64,000 nucleotides of DNA from Halobaculum marinum (GTDB taxonomy: Archaea; Halobacteriota; Halobacteria; Halobacteriales; Haloferacaceae), in the NCBI RefSeq assembly GCF_029338555.1, contig NZ_CP119990.1, positions 186,001 through 250,000 of the forward strand. The letters are read 5' to 3'. The notes under the pieces were generated by a model. It saw only the letters and a list, made by a program, of their open reading frames with translations, had not been told where the DNA came from and did no database searches. Of this stretch, positions 1-8,128 are shown one piece after another (positions within the stretch are counted from its first letter, which is position 1; each line of letters starts with the position of its first letter). The position numbers and the translations under genes are program-made.

Positions 1-191
1 GGGAACTCCCGCCGAACCCTGACCCGCTGGAGGATCTGGGGTACGACCTCATCGAGCTGGACTTCATCCCCACGTCGACGAGCGGGGGGAAGGAAGTCCT
101 CGTGCTCCCGACTGACGAGGACATGCTCCGCGAGGACGCGTTCATCGTCGTCGACCGGAGTTCGGTCACCGACCTGAGCGACCGGGTCTGA
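1..191 (+). CDS. C-terminal end of an unrecognised protein (partial)
   Basis: An open frame enters from the left edge (first full codon at position 3) and stops with TGA at 189-191, giving the last 62 residues of a protein. It is acidic and has no membrane segment (…LIELDFIPTSTSGGKEVLVL…). I do not recognise the family. The acidic composition and third-position GC match the neighbours, so the frame is probably real. Confidence 0.6.
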   Translation, partial: ELPPNPDPLEDLGYDLIELDFIPTSTSGGKEVLVLPTDEDMLREDAFIVVDRSSVTDLSDRV

Positions 192-300
192 CCGAGCCAA
201 CCGAGTCGATACCTCGACCGCGACATCTGTTCTTTTCCCCGCTGACACGCCGCCCTCCGGCGACACCCCCGGTCGGGAGTCTGCCCTCCACCCGACCGGG

Positions 301-561
301 TCACGCCCCGACGCCGTACAGTTCGACCACGGACGGGGTAATTCGCACCCAGTACCCCCACAGTTCGAACGAGACGACCGCACTCGACGACTCTACGAGG
401 CAGTTCAACGCGTCGGCGTCGATCGAGTCTTGGAGGACCGGCGACTGCGACGCCGGGTCTACACCGAGCCGTTCGAACACGAGCAGCAACTGCTCCGTCG
501 GCGTGAGCCACGGGCTCCGCGGGTCGACGGCGTCCGGCAGTCGGTCGGTGAAGCTTGGCAT
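301..561 (-). CDS. HalOD1 output-domain protein
   Basis: This 86-residue cytoplasmic protein matches the halobacterial output domain HalOD1, with the ending VVSFELWGYWVRITPSVVEL, typical of that family. HalOD1 is usually attached to or encoded beside haloarchaeal two-component proteins; its biochemical role is unknown. I chose the ATG at 559-561 because the longer open frame upstream is arginine-rich and overlaps the better gene at 608-814. It lies 46 nt downstream of that small gene and is probably co-transcribed with it. Confidence 0.75.
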   Translation of the reverse strand: MPSFTDRLPDAVDPRSPWLTPTEQLLLVFERLGVDPASQSPVLQDSIDADALNCLVESSSAVVSFELWGYWVRITPSVVELYGVGA

Positions 562-607
562 CAACACGGGCACGCCTCCCTGTGTTCGGAGTGACCGGTC
601 GGGACGT

Positions 608-814
608 TCACTGACGGTCGGATGACGGGTCCGCCGGCCGGTCGGCGCTCGCGTCGCCCTCACGGACGACCGCGAGCGACTGGAGCGCCGTTCTGATGTG
701 GTAGCGCGCCTCTGGGGACTCCGACGTAGCGAGCGCCCGGCGCAGCGACCGTTCGAGCAGGGACAACCCGGGCGAGTTGCGGGCAACAGCTCCCGAATCG
801 TCGGACAGTTCCAT
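608..814 (-). CDS. Small acidic haloarchaeal protein upstream of the HalOD1 gene
   Basis: This 68-residue protein begins MELSDDSGAVARNSPGLSLL and contains a helical segment rich in leucine and arginine (…LLERSLRRALATSESPEA…). No named domain is recognised; short proteins of this look commonly sit with HalOD1 genes. A TATA-like box about 28-36 nt before the ATG supports leaderless expression from this start. It is probably the first gene of a two-gene unit with the HalOD1 protein. Confidence 0.65.
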   Translation of the reverse strand: MELSDDSGAVARNSPGLSLLERSLRRALATSESPEARYHIRTALQSLAVVREGDASADRPADPSSDRQ

Positions 815-841
815 GGTCGGTGGGTCGCCACCGTCGGACTA

Positions 842-861
842 AGTTATATGGCTGTTTCGGT
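842..861 (-). promoter_or_regulatory. Archaeal promoter (BRE/TATA) for the 608-814 gene
   Basis: Read on the minus strand, a CCGAAAC element is followed by ATATAACTT. The TATA-like core ends about 28 nt before the ATG at 814, the spacing expected for a leaderless haloarchaeal transcript. Confidence 0.55.
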
Positions 862-1027
862 CGCGCGGTCCGGCAATGTGACCGCCCTACCCACCTCATA
901 CCCTCGATTTCGGCCAGTACGACGCCAGTAGGATCACCGACTCCGTGGCTGCCGTCGCTCGCGTTCGCGACAGACGATTCCCGGGCGAAGAACGAACGAC
1001 GAGACAGGGTCGTGTGTCACTGTCGCA

Positions 1028-1084
1028 CGGTCGCGAGATTGTCGCCCGGTCGCGAGATTGTCTCCCGGTCGCGCGAATGTCGTT
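1028..1084. repeat. Three tandem 19-bp direct repeats
   Basis: The unit CGGTCGCGAGATTGTCNCC occurs at 1028-1046 and 1047-1065 and, with changes, at 1066-1084. The period is exactly 19 bp. It lies between the end of the DMT transporter gene and the promoter of the small HalOD1-linked gene. It could be a multi-copy protein-binding site or a small minisatellite. Confidence 0.8.
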
Positions 1085-1155
1085 CGAAACAGAGAGTAAC
1101 CACGAGATAGCGGTTGGTACGACCAGCCTTCGCGGCTCGGTCGTCGCGACCGCCG

Positions 1156-2097
1156 TCAGGGCAAGACGGTCCGAAGCCGTCCCGCGGCCCCGTCGGCGAG
1201 GACGCGAACGGTGTGACCCTCGACGAGGGCGAACCCGGCGAGCACGAGTGCGAACCCTGCGACTGCGCCGGGGCGGGGCACGTAGCCGAACGCCGCGAAC
1301 GCCAGCGCAGCCGCCGTGAGCGGTTCGAGGTAGCCGACGAGCGTCGTGCGGGTGGCGCCCACCGACGACAGCAGGCGGAAGTACAGGAGGAAGGCGACGA
1401 CGCCAGGGCCGACGACGAGGAACCCGAGCGTGAGCAGGCCGGTCGGCGACGTCGAGGCCGTCTGTGGCTCACCCAGGACGCGGCTCCCGAAGTGGAGCAA
1501 CAGTGCACCCGCGATCATCCCCCATCCCTGGAGCGCCGCCGTCGAGATGGCCGGTGAGACGCGCCGCAACAGGAGGGTGCCGACGGCGAACGCGACCGTC
1601 GCCGCGAACACCAGCGCGGCCCCCATCGGAGCGACGCCGCCAGCGCCGCCGGGGTCGGTGACGGTCACGACGCCGAGGAACCCCACGCCGACACCCGCGT
1701 ACCCGGTGACGCCGAGGCCCTCCCCGCCGACCAGCGCCGGGGCCAGCAACGCCGTGACGACCGGTGCGAGCGCGACCACCGCGGCGGCGACCGGACCGGG
1801 GACGCTCTCTTGCCCGACGTACAACAGCGCGTGGTGAGCGAACACCACGAACACCGCGACCACGGCGACCGCCGCGAAGTCGTCGCGCGTCCGCGGGAGC
1901 ACTCGCCCCGCGCGAACCGCGGCGACGACCAACACCAGCGCACCCGCGATGTCGTACCTGACAGCCGCGAACAGCAGCGGTGGCCACTCTTTCACGCCGG
2001 CCTCGATGGCGACGAACGACCCGCCCCACAGCGTCGCAAGCAGCACGAACAGAACCGGAGTCGTCGGCACCTGTCTCCAAACAGAACGGACATTCAT
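1156..2097 (-). CDS. DMT-superfamily (EamA) transporter
   Basis: This 313-residue, strongly hydrophobic protein has about ten predicted membrane helices and the two-repeat organisation of EamA-type drug/metabolite transporters; it opens with the typical LLATLWGGSFVAIEAG. These proteins export amino acids or other metabolites across the cytoplasmic membrane; the substrate cannot be read from sequence. The gene is divergent from an Lrp/AsnC regulator 168 bp away, an arrangement that often means amino-acid-responsive control of an exporter. Length is normal for the family. The ATG at 2095-2097 fits the membrane start. Confidence 0.9.
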   Translation of the reverse strand: MNVRSVWRQVPTTPVLFVLLATLWGGSFVAIEAGVKEWPPLLFAAVRYDIAGALVLVVAAVRAGRVLPRTRDDFAAVAVVAVFVVFAHHALLYVGQESVPGPVAAAVVALAPVVTALLAPALVGGEGLGVTGYAGVGVGFLGVVTVTDPGGAGGVAPMGAALVFAATVAFAVGTLLLRRVSPAISTAALQGWGMIAGALLLHFGSRVLGEPQTASTSPTGLLTLGFLVVGPGVVAFLLYFRLLSSVGATRTTLVGYLEPLTAAALAFAAFGYVPRPGAVAGFALVLAGFALVEGHTVRVLADGAAGRLRTVLP

Positions 2098-2265
2098 TGT
2101 TTCTGTTCCAACTTCACCGATGTTCGCTGATAAGGGCTTCTACTCGATCGAGGTTTGTCGAAGGTTCTCTCTCATACTCGACCGTGATGGTTGGATCGCG
2201 TTCGAGAACTCCGTCTGGTGGTCGGATTGGATGGGAACTATGCGGGTGGACGACGGTGTGCCGGT

Positions 2266-2751
2266 ATGGACGAGCGTGACCTCCGCATTCTCAAGGCGAT
2301 CGCCGACCTCGGCACCGGGAGTCCCGAGCGGATCCACGAGGAGACCGACATCCCCGTCTCGACCGTCCACTATCGGCTGAACAACCTCCGCGAGGCGGGC
2401 GTCATCAGGAACGACCTGTACGACCTCGACCTCGACGCTCTCGGCCTCGGCGTGACCGTGTTGGTCGAGGTGCTCGCAGACTACGCCGGCGAACACGAAG
2501 ACGTCGCCGGGACGATTGCCGACATCGAAGGGGTGACGACGCTGCTGTCGACGATGGGCGAGACGGACTTCGTCGCCGTCGCCCACCTCCCCGACGACGA
2601 CGCAGTCGGGCGACTCCTCCGCGAGTTCGAACGAGTGCCGGCGGTCGAGCGGACGAACTCGACGTACGTGATCGAGACGCTGTACGACGACGCACGTGCG
2701 CTGTCGTCGTACTCGCTGGAGTCACTCGTGGCAGCGCTGGCGGACGAGTAG
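2266..2751 (+). CDS. Lrp/AsnC family transcriptional regulator
   Basis: This 161-residue protein has an N-terminal winged helix-turn-helix (MDERDLRILKAIADLG then STVHYRLNNLREAGVI) and a C-terminal ligand-binding RAM-type domain. Lrp/AsnC proteins bind DNA as dimers or octamers and respond to amino acids. I chose the ATG at 2266 rather than the in-frame start at 2191, because family members begin directly with the LDxxDxxIL-like segment. It is divergent from the DMT transporter and likely controls it and itself from the 2098-2265 spacer. Confidence 0.88.
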   Translation: MDERDLRILKAIADLGTGSPERIHEETDIPVSTVHYRLNNLREAGVIRNDLYDLDLDALGLGVTVLVEVLADYAGEHEDVAGTIADIEGVTTLLSTMGETDFVAVAHLPDDDAVGRLLREFERVPAVERTNSTYVIETLYDDARALSSYSLESLVAALADE

Positions 2752-2942
2752 CCTGGGTCACGACCCCACCTCGTCCGGAGTAACCCTCGCCTACGAGCCC
2801 CCACAGTGGTTAATTTCAATACCCCCGGATAGATTCTCCACACCAGGCAGACGGCGCGTTCGCGTTGGTTTCGAGTGGGTGTGTGCCGTGCAAACCGTAA
2901 TCATTTACCTATCCTGTGACACTCAACAGGCAGCAGACGACG

Positions 2943-4844
2943 ATGAGTGGTTCACCAGATCCCGTCGCGCTCCTCCACGTCGACGGGGACCGTTCGTTCG
3001 CTGCCGACGTTCAGGCGACGCTGGCGACCGTCGACGGTGGGGTCGACGTGGAGCGCGTGTCGACGGTCCGCGACGCGCGGGCCGCGCTCGACGACGGCGG
3101 ATTCGACTGCGTCGTCACGGCGTACGCGCTCCCCGACGGCGACGGCGTGGAGTTGGTGGAGGTGGCGCGTGCGGCGGGACACACCCTCCCGTTCGTGCTG
3201 TTCGCAGACGACGACTGTTCAATCCCGACGGGTGAAGCGGTCGGTGCGGATCTCGCAGGGTACCTCCCGAAAGATACCAGCGACGACAGCGTCGCGGCGC
3301 TCGCGACCGCCACCCGAGCCGCCGTAGCGGCCCACCGAACGGACACGGACGGGCGGCATCTCGACGATCCCGAACCCGATCTGGCGAACTGGACGACCCG
3401 GCGGGACGACCGCTTCGACGCCGCGTTCGAAGCGCTCCCGTACCCCGCCGCCCACGTCGACATCGCGGACGGCGTCAACGTCGTCAAGTCGGTGAACTCG
3501 GCGTTCGAGTCGGTCTTCGGCGTCGACCGCCAGACGGCCGCCGGGCGGTCGATCAACGACTTGATCGTTCCACCCGACGGCGTGAGTTCGGCCCGGGCCA
3601 TCGACGACCGTGTCGCTGCTGGCGAGTTAGTCGAGGCTGAACTCGAACGGGTGACGGCCGATGGGCCCAAGCAGTTCCTCTTTCGCGCGCAGGGGTTCGA
3701 GGGCGCCGACGGCGGGGGCGAGGCGCTCGGCGTCTACGTCGAGATCACTGAACGGAACCGCCGCCAGCGCGAGTTGGAGCGGTACGCACGAATTATCGAG
3801 GCTGCGGGCGACCCGGTGTACACGCTCGATGCGGAGGGGAACTTCTCGTACGTGAACCGTCAACTCGGGGCGCTCACGGGCTACGACTCGGATGACCTCG
3901 TCGGCGAACACGTGTCCACGCTCATGGACCCCGAGGATGTGCGCCGCGGGACGGACCTCATTCGAGAACTGATCTCTGACCCCGAGCGAGAGCGCGGGAC
4001 AGTGAGGATACTCATCAAGACCGATGACGGAGAGAAGATACAGACGGAGACGCACATCGCCTTGCTGCCGCGAGATGATGAGGCCCACGACGCCTTCGCG
4101 GGCACCGTCGGAGTGATCCGCGACATCACCGACCGGGTCGAGCGCGAACGCCGGCTGGAAGCCCAGAACGAACGACTCGACGCGTTCACGGGCGTCGTCG
4201 GGCATGACCTCCGGAACCCGCTCAACGTCGCGCAGGGGCACCTCGACCTCGCACGTGAGAGCGACGACCCCGTGCGCTGCGCGGATTCGTTCGAGGCCGT
4301 CGAACGTTCGCTCGAACGCATGGAGAGGTTGATCGACAGCTTACTCGTGCTCGCACGGGAGGGCGAACCGGTCGTCGAACCGGAGCCGGTTCGGATCGCC
4401 GACGTGGCCGAGGCGTGCAAGCCGATGGCCGAGACGATGGGCGGCACGCTGGACGTACGCGCCTCGGGACGAGTGCTCGCCGACGAGAGCCGAGTCCAAC
4501 AGCTCGTCGAGAACCTCGTCCGCAACGCGATCGAACACGGGCAAGAGGGCGTCACCGTCAGCGTCGTCGACACCGACGACGGTTTCGCCGTCATGGACGA
4601 CGGTCCTGGCATCCCGGAAGACGTGCGGGAGAACGTGTTCGAGACGGGCTACTCGACGACCGTGGACGGGACGGGGCTCGGGCTGAGTATCGTCGCGCGC
4701 GTCGCCGAAGACCACGGGTGGGAACTGTCGGTCGACGAGTGTGCCGAAAACGGGACGAGGATCGAGGTCAACGGGATAACGCGTCCCGACGGGCGGACCG
4801 ACGAGCGGCAGACCGAGGAGCAACGAGCCGACGACGCCGCCTGA
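2943..4844 (+). CDS. PAS-domain sensor histidine kinase with degenerate receiver domain
   Basis: This 633-residue cytoplasmic protein has, in order, a receiver-like domain (about 6-120), two PAS domains (about 150-275 and 275-395), a HisKA dimerisation helix with phosphoacceptor His near residue 421 (VVGHDLRNPLN), and a HATPase domain with N-box ENLVRNAIEHG near 528 and G-boxes DDGPGIP and GTGLGLSI. It should sense a signal through PAS and autophosphorylate. The usual receiver aspartate (SDY in relatives) is an alanine here (TAYALPDGDG), so the receiver is probably not phosphorylated. No response regulator lies next to it. ATG 2943 is preferred over 2916. Confidence 0.9.
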   Translation: MSGSPDPVALLHVDGDRSFAADVQATLATVDGGVDVERVSTVRDARAALDDGGFDCVVTAYALPDGDGVELVEVARAAGHTLPFVLFADDDCSIPTGEAVGADLAGYLPKDTSDDSVAALATATRAAVAAHRTDTDGRHLDDPEPDLANWTTRRDDRFDAAFEALPYPAAHVDIADGVNVVKSVNSAFESVFGVDRQTAAGRSINDLIVPPDGVSSARAIDDRVAAGELVEAELERVTADGPKQFLFRAQGFEGADGGGEALGVYVEITERNRRQRELERYARIIEAAGDPVYTLDAEGNFSYVNRQLGALTGYDSDDLVGEHVSTLMDPEDVRRGTDLIRELISDPERERGTVRILIKTDDGEKIQTETHIALLPRDDEAHDAFAGTVGVIRDITDRVERERRLEAQNERLDAFTGVVGHDLRNPLNVAQGHLDLARESDDPVRCADSFEAVERSLERMERLIDSLLVLAREGEPVVEPEPVRIADVAEACKPMAETMGGTLDVRASGRVLADESRVQQLVENLVRNAIEHGQEGVTVSVVDTDDGFAVMDDGPGIPEDVRENVFETGYSTTVDGTGLGLSIVARVAEDHGWELSVDECAENGTRIEVNGITRPDGRTDERQTEEQRADDAA

Positions 4845-4976
4845 GCGACTGGACGACGGCAGACGGTATCCGCGAACGGCCAGCACGATTCGCACCACGA
4901 GCGGTCAGTCGGACGCGTGTGGCGTGCGATCCAGTGTGCTGGGCGCTTTATCGAGTGAGCGAGCGTACGAACGTGT

Positions 4977-5732
4977 ATGAGCACACCAACCGAGGTCAAC
5001 ATGGTGGACCGCTCCAACGATGGTTTGGACCGGGAGTCTCGGCGCCCGCGAGCGAGAGCGGTCGGCGTGGCGACGGGGCTGACGCTCGCGGCGTTCGTCG
5101 CCTCGCTGGTGACCGGCATCGTGTTCGCCGTCCCGGCGCTGCTCGCCGGCGTCGACGTGACGAGTCCGCTCGCGTTCCTCGCGCTGTTGGTCGCCGGCCA
5201 GGTTGGCATGGTCGCCGTCGGCGCGGCGTACGTGTGGCGGACCGGCTTCGTCGTCCCCGTCGCTGTCCCCGACCGGCGGCAGATCCGGGAGACGGTCGTC
5301 GCCACGGTCGCTGCGCTCGTCGCGGCGGTCGCCCTGATCGCACTCGTGTCGGCCGCGGGACTCGCTCCCGGGTCGGTCCTGGAGGGCGCTGTGACCGCCG
5401 AGCCGCGACTCCTCCTCGGACTGGCCGCGCTCTCGGTGGTGCTAGTCGCCCCCATCGAGGAGTTCCTCTTCCGCGGCGTGATCCAGGGACGACTTCGCCT
5501 GGCGTTCGGCCCGGTCGGCGCCGTCGCGGGCGCGTCGCTACTGTTCGGGTCGCTCCACCTCGCGAACTACACTGGCGCGGTCGGGAGCGTCGTCGTGGGC
5601 GCGCTGCTGATCGCGGTCGTCGGCGCGGTGTTCGGCGCGCTGTACGAGCGCACCGGCAACCTCGTGGCCCCCATCGTCGCCCATGGTGTCTACAACGCCG
5701 TGTTGTTCCTCGGGAGCTACGCCGTCGCCTGA
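4977..5732 (+). CDS. CPBP family intramembrane glutamic endopeptidase
   Basis: This 251-residue multispanning protein has the three conserved motifs of the CPBP/ABI family: EEFLFRG (paired Glu plus Arg), FGSLHL, and HGVYNAV near the C-terminus. Family members include Rce1-like CAAX proteases and bacteriocin self-immunity proteins; the substrate here is unknown. The N-terminal 25 residues are polar and charged, followed by about seven or eight helices. A TATA-like CTTTAT about 25-30 nt before the ATG suggests a leaderless monocistronic transcript. Confidence 0.88.
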   Translation: MSTPTEVNMVDRSNDGLDRESRRPRARAVGVATGLTLAAFVASLVTGIVFAVPALLAGVDVTSPLAFLALLVAGQVGMVAVGAAYVWRTGFVVPVAVPDRRQIRETVVATVAALVAAVALIALVSAAGLAPGSVLEGAVTAEPRLLLGLAALSVVLVAPIEEFLFRGVIQGRLRLAFGPVGAVAGASLLFGSLHLANYTGAVGSVVVGALLIAVVGAVFGALYERTGNLVAPIVAHGVYNAVLFLGSYAVA

Positions 5733-5775
5733 GCCGACCGGGCGGTGTGGTGCCGAGCGGGCGGTGCCGATGGCG

Positions 5776-6444
5776 TCAGCGCTGGGGGGATCGCTCCTCG
5801 TACGGCTGGACGACGACGAACCCCTCGTCGCCGTCGAACGTCATCTGGTAGCGCTCGTTTGACGACTGGCCGACCATGTCGCCGAGGCTCCGGTTCGTCT
5901 CGATGCCGGGCGAGAGGTCGCCGCTCCAGGCAACCGTCGCCGCGGGGTCGGTCTTCACCGGGGGCGTCAACACGAGCGGGTCGCCGTGGGTCGTGATCGC
6001 GACCATCCCGGGACCCGAGAGGTACACGTTCGTGAGGCCGGCGGCGGACGCGCCGGCGAGGCTCCCGACCGTCCCGATCTCGTAGGAGACGCGATCCTCG
6101 AACGCCAGCACGTCGTTGCCGTTGACGGAGATGGACTCGCCGGCGTCGAGGTCGAGCACCTGGATGCGCTTGCCCTGGTCGGCGACATACACCGCGCCGG
6201 TGCCCTCGACCGTCATCACCGGCGTCCCCTCGCCGCTGGCCGCCTGCTTGAGGAACCCGGTGAGGCCGCCCTCCGCGGAGGACTTGCCGGTGAACGACAG
6301 ATCGCCCTCGTAGGCGACCATCGATCCGGCCTTGACGAGGACGCTGCCGTCAACGTCGATGTCGAGCAGTTTGCTGTTCTCCAACTCGAATCGCTCGCGT
6401 CGCTCTCGCGGGGCGTTCGCGCTGACGAAGTCGTCGAGATTCAT
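5776..6444 (-). CDS. AIM24 family protein
   Basis: This 222-residue protein matches the AIM24 (TRAP-like beta-barrel) family. It is rich in glycine and beta strands, with the typical LVKAGSMVAYEGDLSF and SGPGMVAITTHGDPLVL segments. Mitochondrial Aim24 affects inner-membrane organisation; archaeal and bacterial relatives have no established role. It has no signal peptide or membrane helix. It converges with the CPBP protease gene (44 bp apart) and is divergent from the universal stress protein gene. Confidence 0.88.
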   Translation of the reverse strand: MNLDDFVSANAPRERRERFELENSKLLDIDVDGSVLVKAGSMVAYEGDLSFTGKSSAEGGLTGFLKQAASGEGTPVMTVEGTGAVYVADQGKRIQVLDLDAGESISVNGNDVLAFEDRVSYEIGTVGSLAGASAAGLTNVYLSGPGMVAITTHGDPLVLTPPVKTDPAATVAWSGDLSPGIETNRSLGDMVGQSSNERYQMTFDGDEGFVVVQPYEERSPQR

Positions 6445-6564
6445 GATAAGTGAGTCGCGTCTGCGGCTCTACGGCGTACTGTCGCGGCATCGGAGATAAA
6501 CCCACGCGTGGACGCGGCCCGACGTGACCCATACCCTTTGGTCGGGGGGCCCGAACGGCGACGC

Positions 6565-7437
6565 GTGTACGACACGATCCTGCTCCCGTACGACGGGAGT
6601 GACGGGGCGCGAGCGGTACTCGATCACGTCGCTGAGCTGGCCGATGCGACCGACGCGACCGTACAGGTCGTGTACGTCGCCGACACGAGCCGGGATAGCG
6701 TCACGACGGTCGGGTCGGAAGTCGTCGACGCGCTCGAACAAGAGGGTGAGGCGGTGGTCGAGGAGGCGAAGGGGACGCTCGTGACCGCCGGCGTCGACGT
6801 CGAGACGGACGTGGTGCAAGGCGACCCTGCGGCGACGGTCGTCGAGTACGCCGACCGCTACGGCGCGGACTTGATCGTGATGCCGTCGCGTGGCCGTAAA
6901 GGCGCCTCCCGTGTCCTGTTGGGGAGCGTCGCCGAGAAGGTGATCCGACTCTCGCCGGTCCCCGTCTTGACCGTCCGGATGCGCGAGGACGAACGACTCC
7001 AGTTCCCCTACGAACGGGTGCTCGTTCCGACCGACGGGAGCGCCGCCGCAGGACACGCCGCCGACCACGCGGTCGCACTCGCGGCGACACTGGGAGCCGA
7101 AGTGGACGTGCTGTCGGTCGTCGACGACGGCGGCCTGGCCGCGGATGTGCGGTCGCTCGTCGGCGACGAGGACGACGACTCCGAGGCAACCGCCGCGGTC
7201 CAGACGGTCGCGGACGCCGCCGCCGAGCAGGGCGTCGACGCGGTCACCGCCGTCGAGCACGGGTCTCCCGCGGAAACGATCGAGGCGTACGTCGACGCCA
7301 ATGACATCGACCTCGTCGTCCTCGGCACCACTGGGCGAGGTGGCCTGGACCGACTGCTCCTCGGCAGCGTCGCCGAACGGTGCGCGCGGTCGGTGCCAGT
7401 CCCCGTGTTGACGGTCCCGAACCAGCCCGACGAGTGA
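6565..7437 (+). CDS. Tandem universal stress protein (UspA)
   Basis: This 290-residue protein contains two UspA domains in tandem. Each keeps the nucleotide-binding signature G-2x-G-9x-G(S/T): SRGRKGASRVLLGS in the first and TTGRGGLDRLLLGS in the second. Such proteins bind ATP and act in stress adaptation. I chose the GTG at 6565 (VYDTILLPYDGS), because UspA proteins start directly with this strand; an in-frame GTG at 6508 would add 19 arginine-rich residues. The roughly 100-bp spacer upstream is shared with the divergent AIM24 gene. Confidence 0.88.
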   Translation: MYDTILLPYDGSDGARAVLDHVAELADATDATVQVVYVADTSRDSVTTVGSEVVDALEQEGEAVVEEAKGTLVTAGVDVETDVVQGDPAATVVEYADRYGADLIVMPSRGRKGASRVLLGSVAEKVIRLSPVPVLTVRMREDERLQFPYERVLVPTDGSAAAGHAADHAVALAATLGAEVDVLSVVDDGGLAADVRSLVGDEDDDSEATAAVQTVADAAAEQGVDAVTAVEHGSPAETIEAYVDANDIDLVVLGTTGRGGLDRLLLGSVAERCARSVPVPVLTVPNQPDE

Positions 7438-7480
7438 GCGCCAGCGAACCCCCCGACGAGGTGGTACTCCTCCCCGCCGA

Positions 7481-7501
7481 ACACCACCGTGTCCGCAGTA
7501 A
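7481..7501 (+). repeat. 21-bp dispersed repeat, copy 1
   Basis: A 21-bp sequence (first 20 bases ACACCACCGTGTCCGCAGTA) is identical to 63655-63675, over 56 kb away. A third, inverted copy at 63703-63722 differs at two positions. Here it lies between the end of the stress protein gene and the iron-type operator of the next operon. Confidence 0.8.
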
Positions 7502-7545
7502 TTGCCGCGAGGACGACGACCGACGCCGGAACGCAACCCTCTTGT

Positions 7546-7559
7546 TTAGGTTACCCTAA
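7546..7559. promoter_or_regulatory. Candidate iron-regulator (DtxR/SirR/Idr-type) operator
   Basis: TTAGGTTACCCTAA is a perfect TTAGG-N4-CCTAA palindrome ending 11 nt before the ATG at 7571, so it overlaps the likely transcription start of a leaderless mRNA, a position suited to repression. The half-site resembles DtxR/IdeR sites. The same palindrome precedes the iron ABC operon at 11072. Assignment to a regulator is inference. Confidence 0.7.
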
Positions 7560-7570
7560 TCCGAGCGCGA

Positions 7571-8128
7571 ATGGAGTTGTCGCGACGTGACGCGCTGGCG
7601 GCGCTGGCGGCCGCAGGAGTCGCGGGCGCGGGGTCGCTCGCCGGCTGTTCGGCGCCGACCGCAGACGGCGCGGCCACGTCCCCGCCCGGGGACGGCGAGT
7701 CACCGGTGGGTGAGCACGAACTGACGACGCTCGTGGCCGTCGCCTCGGTCGTCTACCCCTCGGCGGTCGAGGGAGTCGAGGAGTTCGTCGCGACGTACAC
7801 GGGTGGTCGCGTGGACGGCGGCGACGACTACGCGGCGGGCGTCGCGACGGCGATAGCCGACCTGGACGACTACACCCGGGACCTGTTCGGCGACGAGTAC
7901 GCCGCCCTCGACGCCGAGCGACGGCTGGAGGCGCTCGACGTGATGAGCGTCGACGTCGTCGAACCCGCTCGCCACGGGACGGCGGCACAGCGGGTCCGCC
8001 ACTACGTCGTGAACGAGTTGCTGTACGCACTGTACACTTCCCCGACGGGCGCGGCGCTGGCCGGGTTGGAGAACCCGCCCGGCTACCCTGGGGGGACGCG
8101 TTCGTACCAAGAGGGGCCAGACACATGA
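7571..8128 (+). CDS. Gluconate 2-dehydrogenase subunit 3-like Tat lipoprotein
   Basis: This 185-residue protein has a twin-arginine leader (LSRRDALAALAAAG) ending in the lipobox LAGC, so it should be exported folded and lipid-anchored outside the membrane. The mature part matches the gluconate 2-dehydrogenase subunit 3 family, the small partner of GMC-type flavoprotein dehydrogenases. Its stop overlaps the start of the GMC gene (ATGA), indicating translational coupling and a two-subunit enzyme. The iron-type palindrome directly upstream suggests the operon answers to iron status. The substrate is unknown. Confidence 0.85.
   Translation: MELSRRDALAALAAAGVAGAGSLAGCSAPTADGAATSPPGDGESPVGEHELTTLVAVASVVYPSAVEGVEEFVATYTGGRVDGGDDYAAGVATAIADLDDYTRDLFGDEYAALDAERRLEALDVMSVDVVEPARHGTAAQRVRHYVVNELLYALYTSPTGAALAGLENPPGYPGGTRSYQEGPDT

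Larger units (their letters stand above)
815..1155. other. Intergenic region, 341 bp
   Basis: No convincing gene. It holds the promoter at 842-861 and the 19-bp triple repeat at 1028-1084. The remainder shows nothing I can support. Confidence 0.5.
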
